Origin: Progne subis subis
Lineage: Eukaryota; Chordata; Aves; Passeriformes; Hirundinidae
NCBI GenBank assembly: GCA_022316685.1
Contig: JAKJHU010000067.1
Span: forward strand, 1,116,001-1,180,000
DNA length: 64,000 nucleotides
Reading direction: 5' to 3'
Positions 26,202 to 38,823 of the stretch are shown here, piece after piece (within the stretch, counting starts at the first letter, position 1; each line of letters opens with the position of its first letter). The notes under the pieces were generated by a model, which was not told where the DNA came from, ran no database searches, and saw nothing but the letters and a program-made list of their open reading frames with translations. A program made the translations under genes and the position numbers.

Positions 26202-26470
26202 AGTGGTTTGGTTTGGTTTGGTTTGGTTTGGTTTGGTTTGGTTTTTTTTGTGGTTTTTTGTTTGTTTTGTTTTGGGATTGTTGTTGTTGTTTGTTTGTTT
26301 TGTGTGTTTGGGTTTGGGGTGGTTTTTTGTTTGTTGGTTTGGTTTGGTTTGATTATGTTTGGTTTTGTGTTTTGGGTTTTTTTTTGTGGGTGGTTGTTGT
26401 TGTTTGGGGGGGGGGGATGTTACTGGTTTGTGCGTGTGTGTGGGGCGGGGGGGGGGTGTTTGCTTTTTTC
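26202..26470. repeat. T/G-rich tract with a TTTGG array
   Basis: It starts as about seven TTTGG units (to 26241) and continues as irregular T/G sequence with G9 and G8 runs near 26405-26417 and 26446-26456. Almost no A or C occurs on the plus strand. Open frames across it encode F, V, W, G, L and C repeats only and are not genes. Confidence 0.85.
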
Positions 26471-27189
26471 CCCCTGGAAGAGATGATAATTTCTAGCTCT
26501 TGTATTTCAAAAGGAAATATTCTGAGTCAAAGGTAAGTAGAAACCATGTTGTTTGAAACAGCTAACAACCTTAAGCCAGCCTTGATTAAAAAAGACTATT
26601 TTAACAAAGAATTATCACCTTTACTTTTTCAGATTTATTTCAAATCACTGGTGCATAGAATTTGAGTTCCAGTTAAACACAAGAGCCATATAAATAGTGC
26701 TAAGATTTTTTTCCTCCGTTATTTTTGTTTTGCAAAAATGGATTTACTTTGATTCCACACTGCAAGATACTTTGACCTTTGTGCTTCTTATAATCAAGGG
26801 TAAGGAGCATTTCCTGACACATTTTGCTAAGAACCAGATTCAGTGTATCTGCTTGTAGTTGCACTTGCAGTTCCCCAAAACCTCTTTATTTAGCTACCTT
26901 CATTGTTGCCAGTAGATTTTTTTTAATATCTGTAACAATTCTAAATATCTGAATCCAGTCTTTTCTCTCTGCAGAATTGACAGGCTGTTCTATAAAATCT
27001 GCTTTTTTTCTGAACTCTAGCTCTAGGTCTCATATGTATGTACGGATGAGGGAAACAAAGCCCTATGCTGCTCTGTTAGGTCTGATGACTGATACGTGGA
27101 ACAAGGTTCCTGGTCTTCTCTTTGTAATATAAATCACAATGCTATAGGTCAAAGAACTCTTCATAAAAATATATTTCATGATAGGTATA

Positions 27190-27610
27190 TATTGGGGTTG
27201 TGTGGCAAGGGCTTGTTTGGTTTTGTTGTTTGTTTGTTTGTTTGTTTTGATGGGGGCTTGAGGGTGGCACACTACAAGAATAACTTCAGTAAGAAGCTGC
27301 TTGAATGTTCCACCATGCCAGACAGAACCAATGCCAGCTGGCTCCAAGGTGGACCTGCTGCTGGCCAAGCTGAGCCCATCAACAGCAGTGGTAGCAACAA
27401 AAGATTTAAGAAGGGAGAAAAATTATTGCACAAGAGCAACCGCAGCTGGAGGGGAGAGTGAGAATATGTGAGAGAAATACTCCTACAGACACACAGGCCA
27501 GTGAAGAAAGGAGGGAAGATGTGCTCCAGATAAGGAAGCAGAGATGCAGCCTATGGTAAAGACCATGGTGAAGAGGGATGTTCCCCTGTCACAAACCACT
27601 GAGCTATACA
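27190..27610 (+). mobile_element. ERVL-like LTR fragment (U3 side), plus strand
   Basis: From about 27190 the sequence matches, as I remember it, the beginning of a common avian ERVL-type LTR: a GTGTGGCAAGG start, then 'CCAGACAGAACCAATGCC', 'GGCCAAGCTGAGCCCATCA', 'GTGAGAATATGTGAGAG' and 'AAGACCATGGTGAAG'. A TTTG array has expanded inside the start (27225-27250). The fragment breaks off near 27610, so the R/U5 side is missing. A minus-strand piece at 48046 seems to be the opposite end of the same or a sister family. The family name is uncertain. Confidence 0.6.
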
Positions 27611-30600
27611 GAATCCGTGTTGCTTTGGAGAGTGTCTTATGAAATCAGACAAAAAACAAAACAACCTTTATATGCACACACAATTTAGGGCTTAGGGTCA
27701 CACAAGGGATATACATATGTAACATATTGTGTGAATGTGGACAGATTTTTTGTGAAAGGGACAACACTGAGCAGTATGAACCTGCCAATTCACGTAGTGT
27801 CCAGGAATGCCCAGGAATCAGATCTTCAGATCTTCAGCCTGCTTTTTTTTTTTTTTTTTTTAAATATGAACTCCTATAAAACCCTAATAAGAAAACTTTC
27901 ATTGGTCTATCAGAATATTCTCAAGCCACATAATTATTCCTGCGGTTTGGGTTTACTTTTATAAATGATTTTCACAAAATATTGCTCCGAATAACACTTT
28001 TGAACACTAAAATATAGTGTCAATATTAAGTATTTAACACATTTTTTCACTCTGCAAAGAGAAAGATTATATAACCTGAGATTGCCATCCAGCTTATTAT
28101 ATGGCATTTTCCCTGGTAGGTAGGAAGTGAACACCTGGAATAACCACAGTCTAAACTTTGATTATTGCAGCTATCCTTTTGATCAACAGGTTCTTCCTCT
28201 AAAATATTTTTATACTGTACAAAATTATTTCTGTCAGAATAGGAACTTAACCCAGAGCCATTATCACACCATTTCAGAACAGTGACTATAGATTATACTG
28301 CTTGCCATAGGCATATGATATTACTGTTTACTCAGTGGTTTTGCTGATGATTGAAGTTAGGGAAGTCAAAGCTGAATTACCAAATATTTCATCATGTTTA
28401 ATATGTGTAAAAACCCCCATTATTTTCCTACAGAATTTCTTGTAAGTCTTAAAACTAGACTACTTCCCCGAGTCTGTCATGGCAGCATCATTACTAAGGT
28501 ATTCCAGGGCAATAAATTATCACAAGCATCTTATCTTCTTAATAACTTCCCCCTCTGCTTGTACATATAAGTTTAAAAAAACCCTCAAAAACCTGCATTT
28601 AATTATATATATTTATATATACATAAATTATGTTGCATTTAAAGGTCTGGAAAAGAACCAGTTGGGAGTTATTTTGACTCCAAAAGTTGTTATGTACTAA
28701 CAACATGAGAGTAAAATATATGAATTCAATTGTTTAGATATAATATCAACAGTCAGTTTACACCAAAACATTATATAGTTTATAAAGAACAACACAGAGA
28801 TAGGCTACACTATGTGTGCACTTATGTTAAACTCAGTTGCTCCAAAGGGACTTGCACATCTAAACAATAACATAGTCACTGAAGACAATAATGTTTAAAG
28901 GCTGGATTCATTTTGCCTAGATTTCACCCTATTTGGTATATTGTATGTATGCTATTACAGTCCCAGAGGCTGACAGGCTGCTTTTGGGAGTTTACATCTT
29001 TCCTCCCTCCTCCATATCAATTCTCACCACTACAATTCTGCTAAGATTCCCACTTTAAATAAAATTATTAATTTAATCTGGATTATTTACTATCATTTTA
29101 TTTCCATAATTAAGATGATGATGAAATGAAGCAGTAAAATTTAAAAATCTCTTTAGCATGGAATGTTAAAAATATCTTCTGGCATTCAAAACTAAGACAG
29201 TATTTCATACCCTAAGCAGCAATTCAGTTTTCTGAAAAACAAACACACCTGAGATAAGTGGTGACATTCAACTCTGCCTAAAATTATCCTTGGTGCTTAG
29301 CTGTATTTGTCTGTACACTGGAGAGGTGCCTGTTATGAGGCAAGTGATACCTACTTGTCTTTAAGTTTTGATTGTGATTAAGGGTTAACCCAACATTTTT
29401 GTATGGATTCAGCTAGAGAACAAGTAAAGACTAATGCTAGCAAATGGTTAGGATAATTGATTAAAAGAGAAAATATTTAGACTATCTAGAAGATTTAGAG
29501 AACAGATATAATTTTGACATTTTATCCAGTGTTCCCTAATAGAAAAAATTAGTAACAAAAATGTACCTACATTTCAAGGAAAAAACTATAAAATCACAGT
29601 TTGGTCATCACAGTAAAAATTATAAACTGTTAGACTGAAATGGTGTTTTGAGATTGGGGTGTTTTAGCTAGTTAGTTAAATGAGTATGTTCATATATCCC
29701 TGATTGTATGAATCACCTCTGGGAATTAATCCCATAAATGGCTCACATGAAGGTAAAATAAATTTATGGCATGAATGTCAACCTCAGTCACACTGTGCTG
29801 AGATTTCTGAATTTCAGAATGGCAGGGTAAGGCAATAAGAGCAATCTTCTCATTGGTAGAGTGTTAATATCACGTTACAGCATCAGAAGTTAAGTAGAAT
29901 GTGGAGTCCATGTTACTCATCTGTTCCATCATTAATTATTATCTAGTGGAAAGAAGAATTCAGATATGTTGGTAACATCCCACTTCCTTTCTCTATCATA
30001 TTTTTACAGAGACCTTAAATTTCTGTATTCCTTTTATCTTAGGGTCCATTTCAACTTGAGAGTCAAAATCATATTCATCCCTGACAATCCACATTCTGGT
30101 AGTTAACTTTTTTCTTAGCCTGAGGGAACTGTTTTTTCAAACTACTTATTCTGAAGCTTGTTTAAAGCCTAGATATTTGACCTCCAGAGTAAATATTCTG
30201 AAGGTAAGTAGGTTTAATGATCAAAAATAAGACAGCAACAATGCTTTTATTATGATTACATTTGATCTCACTGAGAATAGTTCTGTTCGTCAGTGACAGT
30301 AGTTCATTTATTAGACACCAGAATACCTGTTCTCTACAAACCAAAATGCTGCAAGTGAAAGCAGTCAGCACAGATTATCTAGAAAGCTTTCAGGGAGTCA
30401 GTAGAGGAAAACTGCGTTCAGTAACATAACTTCCTGTGTCCCAGATAACATAATCAGAAAATGTAAGTCACAAGGTAGAAGAATACATTTAGAGTTAAAA
30501 CCTAGATTTTTTTTTTGAATTTGTATCCTGAATTCAGTTTCTGTGTCTTTGATGGGAATGGGTTTTAAACAGCTATGTCCAATTTCTTATGTAATATTTT

Positions 30601-31735
30601 TTTATCAATGTTTTCCAAACCAAACACTGTAACAAAAATGCCTTTCATTCTATAATCAAGAAAGAATGTTGAGAGTAGATTTCATTGTATTAAAGAATTT
30701 ACATCATATGTAAATTAGGAAAAAAATAATTTCAATTGAAAACATTGAGAATTTTATTCTGTGTTGCTATAAAGTTACTTTCTATCTCCCAATAAATGGG
30801 GATAAGAGATGTGAGTGAGTGATAAAAATATTCCATTCTACATTTCCAGAATTTCAACAGTAGCATGCTAATGTTGCTATTTACAAGAAGGTAATCCAAT
30901 TTCCCCAAATATCTGCTTTTACACTTAGTATAATTTATTAGCTTTTGGCTCTGTTTACAGTAAGCTTTCTCAAAGGTGCTTCTGATCTTGTTACTAGAGA
31001 GCAAAAGGTAGAGTAGGTGATTAACCTTTCCACACTCCCTCTGAGTGAGGGTGATTCTCTTTTCTTGCACTGTAACAGTTTTCTTGGGTACCAGTCATTA
31101 CTTATGACCAAAGAATGATGTTCAGATGCCATATGTTGATATTGTTACAGGATAGCTCTGCATGCAAAAATCAAAATCCATGATAACAGCCTGGAGTCTC
31201 CTTTATGTGGTGTTACTGGAATTGTCTGCTCTTTTCCTCTCTTTGTTATACTAATTTCGTTTATTAGAGAGAGAAAATGTCTTCCTGTTACTCCTTGCTA
31301 ACCAGCTTCATGGAAAGCAAGCTCTGTGTACCTATTCACATACACAGTACGTTATTAAGTCTCACTAAGGGAGAAAAGGGATGTTTACCATAGTTTAGTC
31401 TAAACAGATGACAAGAAAACCTGCAGGAATATGTATGTAACTGTGGGAAGCTACAATAAAAAAGTTTTGATCTTGTATTAAACTCTGTGATTGCATTTGT
31501 GTCTTCTTTCTAAGTGGTTCCTTGTCTTAGTGAACTGTCTTGCATGAGTTTACTGGCCAAAGACAAAGTACCAGAAATAAGTTAGAACAGCAGTATGACA
31601 CACTGGATCTTCAAGTTGTACAAGTTTAGAATAAATAGCTTTCCCAGAGCTCAACATTTTTTATAACAATAGTGTGTGTGGATTTATACAGATGGAACCA
31701 TGAATAGATGGTTTCCATATTATTAAATTAAAAAA
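27611..31735. other. AT-rich non-coding stretch, no recognised gene
   Basis: No CR1, LTR or domain-bearing frame was found. A poly-T run at about 27843-27860 and many short AT-driven frames are present. The longest frame (112 codons, minus strand, 30732-31070) has no domain or splice support. Confidence 0.55.
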
Positions 31736-31739
31736 CCTA

Positions 31740-32420
31740 CTTCTATGAAGTAGCATCTCCCATCAAGTATTAATGCACATGAATAAGATCCCACTGAGCC
31801 TTCTTTTATTCAGGCTGAGCTGTTTTACCTCATCAGCATCCCTTCATATGAAAGATGCTCCAGACCCTTAACCATCTTCAGACACTGTACAAGCTCTCCA
31901 CTATGTCCGTGTCTCTGTTGTACTGTGGAACCTAAAACTGGATCATCTTCCTGCTGTCAACGTTCCTATTGATGCACCCAATGAGACTGTTGATCTTGGA
32001 AGTGTGGGCATGTTGCTGGATCCTGGTCAGCTTGCTATCCAACAGGACCATCGGGTCCCCTCTGCACAGCTAATTTCCAGCCAGTTAGGCTCCAGGGTGA
32101 ACTTAGTACAGGACTCAGTATATACCTTCATGAGGTTCCTATCCACCCAATTATCTGTTTTGTTGAGGTCTGTCTGAATGGGAGCATATCCATCTATTGT
32201 ATCAACTACCCCTCCCACATTTGTATAATCTCTGAACTTTCTGAGGATGCTCTCTTGATCCTATTTTGAGCCCTGGGGTGTATCACTGGTGATTGGGCTA
32301 CATCTGGGAATTGTGCTCAGCTTTTTAGTTCACATCACTACCTATTTATATAAGCCAATTTATTTATCTAACTTAACACAGCTCACTTATTAACCTATTT
32401 GATAATTACCATAAAATTCC
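31740..32420 (-). mobile_element. CR1 LINE fragment, minus strand
   Basis: Read on the minus strand this is the ORF2 C-terminal half and the start of the 3' region of CR1. On the plus strand the reverse complement landmarks appear in order: 'CAAGTATTAATGCACATGAA', 'AGATGCTCCAGACCCTTAAC', 'TGGAACCTAAAACTGGA', 'TTGATGCACCCAATGAGA', a segment of the N-K-x-K coding region, 'GAGGTCTGTCTGAATGG', and 'CCCTGGGGTGTATCACTGG'. Old and full of small indels. It shares details with the copy at 47.2-48.0 kb, suggesting the same CR1 subfamily. The right end fades out around 32420. Confidence 0.85.
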
Positions 32421-32745
32421 TAATAAATATAATAAGTTATTCCAGTATCCAAAGAAGTTATCTATGAAGACATAATATGAGTGAATCTGTATTATTATGG
32501 AGTAAATATCTGATAACTAAAGAGGAAATGGAAGGCAATAAGGTAACTCTAGAGTTAGAATAAATCTTTCTGAATTACGGAAAGGCATTTTAGGGGGAAA
32601 AAAACCTTTTAAAAAGTAGAAAATCATAGTCCCAAATTACAATGGTAGAAGATCAGAGAAATATAATTGATAAAATTTAAATGTCAAGTACAAGGAATGT
32701 AAGGCTAAAAAACTTATTGGGCACTGTTAGGTTGGCAAAATGTGA

Positions 32746-32748
<3 letters not shown>

Positions 32749-32795
<47 letters not shown>
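32749..32795. repeat. Poly-T homopolymer, 47 nt
   Basis: A pure T run, the longest homopolymer in the window. No retrotransposed coding sequence or polyadenylation signal was found beside it on the matching strand. Confidence 0.9.
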
Positions 32796-33255
32796 CCCAA
32801 GAGTTCCAAGAAAAGTGTTACTGTGCTCTGTAAATTATACCTGTATGGTAGATTTGTCACTAGTTATCCTATAAATACAGAGAGGATTTCTTAACTGAAT
32901 ACCCAGGGTGTGATTTTATGCATGTCTCAGCCAGAAAAGCCCATAAACTGAACTCAAAGCTGAGAGAAATTTGAAGATGGCTCATGTATATTTGGGATTT
33001 CAAACCCCCAAAAAACAGATAAAAATAAATTCAAAGAGCCAGACATCAGTAACCCTGAGCAGAAGGGGAATGAGATAGTTTTTTAGGTGCATAACTAAAG
33101 GAATGTGAAAAATATGATGGGATTGATGTAATGACTTAATTTCACTTTAAATAATACCATTGCTGCCTATGACATCATTAGTTAATGACAGGGAAAGAGA
33201 AGCTATGATGTGATGATACCAAGGTTGCAACACAGCTCCAAATCATAAAGTTTAG

Positions 33256-33310
33256 AGTATCACAGAATCACAGAATAAGCTGACTTAGAAGGGACCCACC
33301 AATTTTAAAT
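33256..33310 (-). mobile_element. Short CR1 3' end, minus strand
   Basis: 'TCACAGAATCACAGAATAAG' followed by 'CTTAGAAGGGACCC' is the reverse complement of the CR1 3' terminus with two octamer units. Only the last 50-60 bp are recognisable; the rest is too decayed or was never inserted, as with very short 5'-truncated CR1 copies. Confidence 0.85.
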
Positions 33311-33659
33311 TGTCAATATATGAATTATCAGTGAGCTGAATAGCTCTCCAGACCCCTTTAGCTATATTGATCAGTTGTCCACTGATTACACTGACAGCTT
33401 AGAATTTCAAGGTTTTTACTCCACATATGCTTCTTGCACAAAAATACAATAAAATATGAGTCAGCTGAGACCAGGAGTTAAATGGCCAGTAGAAGAATGG
33501 CTGAAAGAGCTTTGAGACTACTCTGGTTTCAACAGATGGGTAACACAGTTAAAAGAAAACCAAAAAAACCCAGAAGTTTTGCCAATTTTGTGAGAGCAAT
33601 CATTTGCTTCATTCCCTTCTATCAAGAATTGTTTTGTTTGTTTTATTTAAAGAAGGGTG

Positions 33660-33846
33660 TGGGGGGCTTTTTGTGGTTTTTTTTCCTGCTTTTTTTTTTG
33701 TTGGTTTGGTTTGGTTTGGTTTGGGGGGGGGTTTTTTTGTTTGGTTTTGTTTTGTTTTCTTTTTTGGTTGGGGGGTTTTTGGGTTTTTTTTTTTGGTTGT
33801 TTTTTTTTGTTGTTGTTGTTTTTGTTTTTGTTGTTGTTGTTGTTTT
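33660..33846. repeat. T/G-rich low-complexity tract
   Basis: Starts GTGTGGGGGGC and runs through TTTGG units, G9 and G6 runs, poly-T blocks and TTG triplets. The plus strand is nearly free of A and C. Open frames on both strands reflect the composition. Confidence 0.85.
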
Positions 33847-34283
33847 TTCCTGATAGATTCCTGGAGAGTCTGCAAATGCAGCTCTGCCTTCAGCAGTTGA
33901 ACAGCTTTTTGAGCCATCCAGCATCAGGCTGATATGAACTGACAGTACTTACACCCAGGTGTCATTGTCTAGCAAGTCTCTCGAGAAAAAAATATGGCTT
34001 GACAGATCTTATTTTTCTATTTCACCTCTCGTGTAGTGTTCCTTCACTTAACGGGAAATGTTAAAGGAATATTTTTTTTAGTATGCAAAAAAGTTCATGT
34101 TCATGAAATCCTCCCAAATGCCCACAGATCCTCACAATTTCTACACATAGACTCATTTGTTTTACACAGATACTTCCCATTTCTTCTGTAACTTTCTCTA
34201 TGAGTCTCTTCACTATACTAGAGCTTTTAAAATTTATGGGAATTGTTTTTGGGTTTTTTTGTCAAGTACAATTACTGTATGAA

Positions 34284-34936
34284 TGTGCCTGGTTCTGTTC
34301 CCGCTCCGGGCAGGAGGTGACCTCTAGCTAGCTCGGGTCTACACAGCCACAGAATGTTTCCAGTTTGTTTCGGCTTCTCGGCTTAGCAGCTGTATCCAAT
34401 AGTATCGTGACAGTCAACAGCAGCGGAAGAGAAAAGGCTGGTTCTCAGCTTAGCATGTTAAAAGATGTTTATTAGCTCAAGAGTTGAGGAGCTGAGAGCT
34501 CCGAGCTCAGAGACGAGCAGCTGAGAGAGTTTTTTCCTCCCTCCTACCCCCTATAAGCGGGGGAGGGGTTCCAGGGAGGATACAACAAGACAACAAATCA
34601 GGGGATCCAGGGGGTAACAAGGTGTGCCCACCCCCAAGCCTCGGACCACTAAAATCCAGAGCTAAAGGAATTACCCCCAGGGGGCCTATCACCTGAAGCC
34701 CTCTCCCTGAGATTTCACAATCCGGGAGGGCTCCTCAAAGTGATAGACAGGCTGCCCCAGAGAGGGGTTTGGGGCAGAGGGGATGTTACATGCCATGTGA
34801 GGAGTGGGAGGACTGACACAAAACACCTTATTATACAGACAACACAAAAGGGATACAGAATTAGGGATACAGTGAAATGAACCATAACATAAACTTCTTA
34901 TAAAAACCTAATAAAACAGTTCTGCAACATTCCACA
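34284..34936 (-). mobile_element. Solo LTR (class II-like ERV), minus strand
   Basis: The reverse complement starts TGTGGAATG and ends AGGCACA, giving a TG...CA LTR of 653 bp. It contains a TTATAG TATA-like box upstream of an AATAAA signal (plus-strand TTTATT at 34468-34473). Flanks TATGAA (34278-34283) and TATGAT (34937-34942) fit a 6-bp target-site duplication with one mutation, the size made by alpha/betaretrovirus-like elements. It aligns along its length with the plus-strand LTR at 36677-37352, which fixes both termini. No internal retroviral sequence adjoins, so it is a solo LTR left by LTR-LTR recombination. Confidence 0.8.
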
Positions 34937-34942
34937 TATGAT

Positions 34943-36270
34943 GGAATGAAGTGTTCAGAAAGAGCTGATTAACTGATAAATCTCAAAAATTAAGATATTA
35001 ATATATGACTGAAAGCTTCAAATAACTTCACTGTCAATAAATATAAAGCAGAAGCTTACAAAAAAATTATTTTTAATAACAGCCATAAATTACATATAAG
35101 CCTTGAATAGTTCATAAGTATGTTTTGCTTTGTTTTTTAATTTCAGATTTTTTATTTCAAACTGTGTGTTCTGTATCAACAGCTGATCAACAGCAACAAC
35201 TACTGGATAAAAGGCCCCTGATATTATACTAAGTATCTTATTCTACTGTTTCTGGTGAACAAATTAGGAACCTAAAAAATGACAAAGGAAGTAGTTTTAT
35301 ATACTGGCCATGAAGTGCACAGCAGTAAAACAGCATAGTTTTGTACAATGCAGAAGAGAAGGAAACAGTTTAATAGAAGAATGGTTCCCTAGGTGGAGCA
35401 TGAATTTAATGTTTGGTTGACCAGTCTTTAAATCTGCACTCTCTTTATTTAATACATTGCATAAAATTGTCCCAAAGAATATACTAAATTGGGGAATAAT
35501 AATAATAATAAAAATTAATAATAATAAAAGGGAAAAAAGTTTCATACTGGTATGAAATCAGTAAGAAAATCTACAGCTGAACATATAGAGGTGATGTACA
35601 GCCAGTAAGGGAGACAGGAGACAGCACTGGCATAAAAATACTACAAAGTAATGCCTAATGTCCTTCTATTCTCTGCGCATGCAGAGCATAATAAAAAGAG
35701 CAATATACCCTATGTGCACTTCAGATGCTAAAGGAACATGAGATACAGGTTGTGGTCAGTCAGTGAAGAAAGGCAGAAATGGGCTGCAATCATGTGAATG
35801 ATGACAATAATGCGACAAGAACCAGAGGAGAGGTAGAAAGACCTGAACTGTCAATGACAATAACTATGTAGAGCTGAAATTCCTAAATATTTTGTGACAT
35901 GTTAACAGCAACATAACAAAGTATAGCAGACAAGTACACACTATCAGAGACCATCAAAGACCTAATAGTTGAGATAGTAATAGAGTGGCTCAGGGATGCA
36001 TGTTTTGGTCACAGCAAATGTAGCCAAAGCAGAGATCTGTGACACCTTGAACCACAGCTGTCAGTGACAACCCTATGGCACCAATTTCATGTTGCCCTGT
36101 ACTCACATCTCCTTTACAATATAAATGATATAAATTTTAAATATTAAGCACTGTATGTGCAGTGACAACAAGATGGCATAAAAAAGATGGAGCCAGATAT
36201 GACAGTAGTTCAAGATACATAAAATAAACTTAAGTTCTGATTAAAATAGGGGGGAGAAATACCATGAATA
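34943..36270. other. Spacer between two solo LTRs, no recognised gene
   Basis: No retroviral coding sequence is visible between the inverted LTRs. An AAT/ATA-rich run occurs at 35499-35529. This argues against the two LTRs being the ends of one provirus. Confidence 0.6.
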
Positions 36271-36279
36271 TCAACAAAC

Positions 36280-36450
36280 AGGTTGTTTGAACAAGTTACC
36301 CAGGAAATTTGTTTGATGTCTACCTTTGCAAGTAATCAAGAGTTGACTGGACAAACCCTTAGGTAATTTCCGCCAACTGGATCTATTTTGATCAGGATTT
36401 GAAGCAAATATTTTCTGGATATCCCTTCCAAAATAAATTGTTCTATGGTT
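36280..36450 (+). mobile_element. Decayed CR1 3' end, plus strand
   Basis: Segments 'CAGGTTGTTTGAACAAGTTACCC', 'AAGAGTTGACTGGACAAACCC' and 'ATCCCTTCCAAAATAAATTG' followed by TTCTATGGTTCT follow the order of the CR1 3' untranslated region. Similarity is low (an old copy) and the octamer array is not clean. Confidence 0.55.
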
Positions 36451-36676
36451 CTAATATGAAATATTCCAGATTTCTCTATGGTAGTGCTCTTGTCGCTGTG
36501 ATAATCAAAGCTCTTGTAGAAACACATAATATCTCTTGCCAGAAGGGGGAAGTATACCAGCTTTGAAGAATGTAAAACATCTTAAAATTTGGGTTAATAC
36601 ACATTTTGGATGATTCATAAGAATTTTATTTAGTTTTAGTTATGAGATATTCACACACATGTCCATAACCATTCTC

Positions 36677-37352
36677 TGTGGCAGTGCAAGAATTGTTTTA
36701 TTAAGTTTTTATAAGAAGTTTTATGTTATGATTCATTTCACTGTGTCCCCAGTTCTGTAACAGTCCATCCCCTTTTGAGTTTTCTGTATAACAAGGTGTT
36801 TCATGTCAATCATCCCACTCCCCACCTATCCTTGTCCATCCCCTCTCCCTCCCCCCTGGCTCTGGGGCTTCTTGTCTATCACTTTAGAACCCCTCCCCAG
36901 ATTGGGAAATTCCCAGGGAGGGCGTCAAGTGATAGGTCACCCCGGGGGAATTCCTTTTCTCTTGGTGTCAGTGGTCAGAGGCTTAGAAGTGGACACCCCC
37001 GGTTATGCCCCCTGAATCCCCTGATTCGCTATCCTGTTGTCACCTCCCCTGAATCCTCCTTCGCTTATAAGATCGGGAGGGAAATTCAAACTCTCTCTGG
37101 CCGGCAGTCTGGACGAGCTGTGGACCTCCCGCAGCTCAGCTTGAATAAATGATCTTTAAACCTGCTTAGCCAAGAGCCATGCTTTTACCTGCCACCTTCT
37201 TCACAACGCTATTTGGACCAGCTGCTGAGAAGCCGAGTCCAGCAGGTAAAGATAACCTGTTTGCATACCCGGACTGAAAACGCTTTGGCCGCTGTGCAGA
37301 TCTGAGCCAGCCAGGGGCCCACGTCCGCCCGGCGCGGAAAGGCACAGCCACA
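36677..37352 (+). mobile_element. Solo LTR (class II-like ERV), plus strand
   Basis: The LTR begins TGTGGCAGTGC and ends AGCCACA (676 bp). TTATAA at 37065-37070 lies upstream of AATAAA at 37144-37149, defining U3, R and U5. Flanks ATTCTC (36671-36676) and ATTCCC (37353-37358) agree with a 6-bp target-site duplication carrying one change. It aligns with the minus-strand LTR at 34284-34936 over the whole length but differs at many positions and by indels, so the two are separate insertions of one family. A 125-codon open frame inside it (36775-37152) is a chance frame in GC-richer LTR sequence. Confidence 0.82.
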
Positions 37353-37359
37353 ATTCCCC

Positions 37360-38786
37360 GATGGTACATCAGCAAGGTGGTGAATTAACCAGGTTCCAGA
37401 ATTCATGGAAGTGAAAGAATGTCATGGCACAACTTCAGTGTTTTTCTCCGCAAGTCTTGTTCTTCATGCTAGACAATATTCATAAAAATGAATGCACTAT
37501 ATATTTGGTTCAGAATTTACATGCCAAATCCTTTTCTCTTTACCACTGTTGGCTCTTTCTGTTCTTGTCCCTCCATTTTAACTCAAAAAATCAGGAGTTT
37601 CCTGTAGAAGATAAAATACTTTAAATAAAAAATTATGGATGCATTGAAAGTAACTAGAAATATACAGTCAAACAATAGATTTTTTTTTTTTTTTTCAAAT
37701 AGGAGTCCTAAGATTTTCTTCCCTTTTATGCTAGTGGGGATAGAAGATTAGAAAGCAGAACAGAGTTCCAACCGTGATTATTAAAATAAACACATACCAC
37801 AAAAAGATACACTTTATTTTGATTACTGTGAAGGAATAATAATTTTCCTGCCTTCTTTTTCACGACCTTTATATACATATTAGATGTCATTTTGCCAAGC
37901 TTGGGCAAATCTTTCAACTAAAAAACATACATTACTTACAATTTATGTTCACTTTCTCCTTTTGTGATTTTCCATTGCTATTAAAATTGTTTTCCTGCAT
38001 ATTCAGCTATTTCAATTAACTTGTTGTTCCAAAGGTTCTTTGCCATGCATTTGTGAACATTTTTACGAATGCAGTACATATTTTTCCTTTTTAATTCAGT
38101 TTAATATTTTATCTTTTTTATGATATATTAAATATTTTTAGTAATGTATATTAAAACATATTTCATTCTTTCCCCTATGCTGATAAGATGCTGACGTCAA
38201 TCACAATTATATGAAAATTTCTGCAAACCTAAAAAATAAAGAATTTCTGTTTTTGGTCCAGATTTAAAATCTGGATCTGTCCTAATAAAATGTGCAGGTC
38301 ATGATTTGTACTTCAAGTTCATCAATCCAGAACTGAAGAGTTGTTTATTATAGGTACATTTATTTGAACACATATATTGGCTAAAAGCCAATACAAAACT
38401 TTTTATATATATAATTGTTCATCCATCTGGTACAGATTATCAAAATAGTAAAATTAATATGAAAAATTGTAAGTCTCAGTTCCACTAACATGGAAATTAG
38501 ACCGTGTTGTAATTATGAAATTAATATGCTATTTGGGAAGTAGTTGGTTAAAGACTGATGAATGTCTGATGAACCCTAAACTGAAAGGTTACACTTGGAA
38601 TAGTGCAGCACAGCTGTTTCTTTCCTTGTAATTTTATTTGCTTGGATAAGAAACAAATGTTATCTATGAATTTTAAATTGCCTTGGAAAAAATAAGCAGT
38701 AAGATACAGTATCTCCTTCTGGGTGTTCATTTGCAATAGATCACCTTAAAGTAGTACAGCTCATCTTGATCTTTAAAAATTCTGAT

Positions 38787-38823
<37 letters not shown>

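Larger units (their letters stand above)
21853..27185. other. AT-rich non-coding stretch with one exon candidate
   Basis: Apart from the exon candidate at 23125-23358, a poly-C tract and a T/G-rich tract, nothing was recognised. Open frames are short. No CR1 or LTR landmarks were found. Confidence 0.55.

Noticed and set aside
26136..26536. Frames of 66-116 codons in W, F, G, V and L
   Set aside because: Translation of the TTTGG-type tract, in several frames at once.
32749..32795. Poly-T as the tail of a minus-strand processed pseudogene
   Set aside because: No reverse-complement polyadenylation signal or coding similarity follows on the right.
33482..33932. Overlapping frames of 91-123 codons on both strands
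   Set aside because: They depend on the T/G-rich tract and have no domain.
36775..37152. 125-codon plus-strand frame
   Set aside because: It lies inside a solo LTR and spans its TATA and AATAAA signals.
34284..37352. The two inverted LTRs as the ends of one rearranged provirus
   Set aside because: Each has its own TSD-like flanks and no retroviral coding sequence lies between them.
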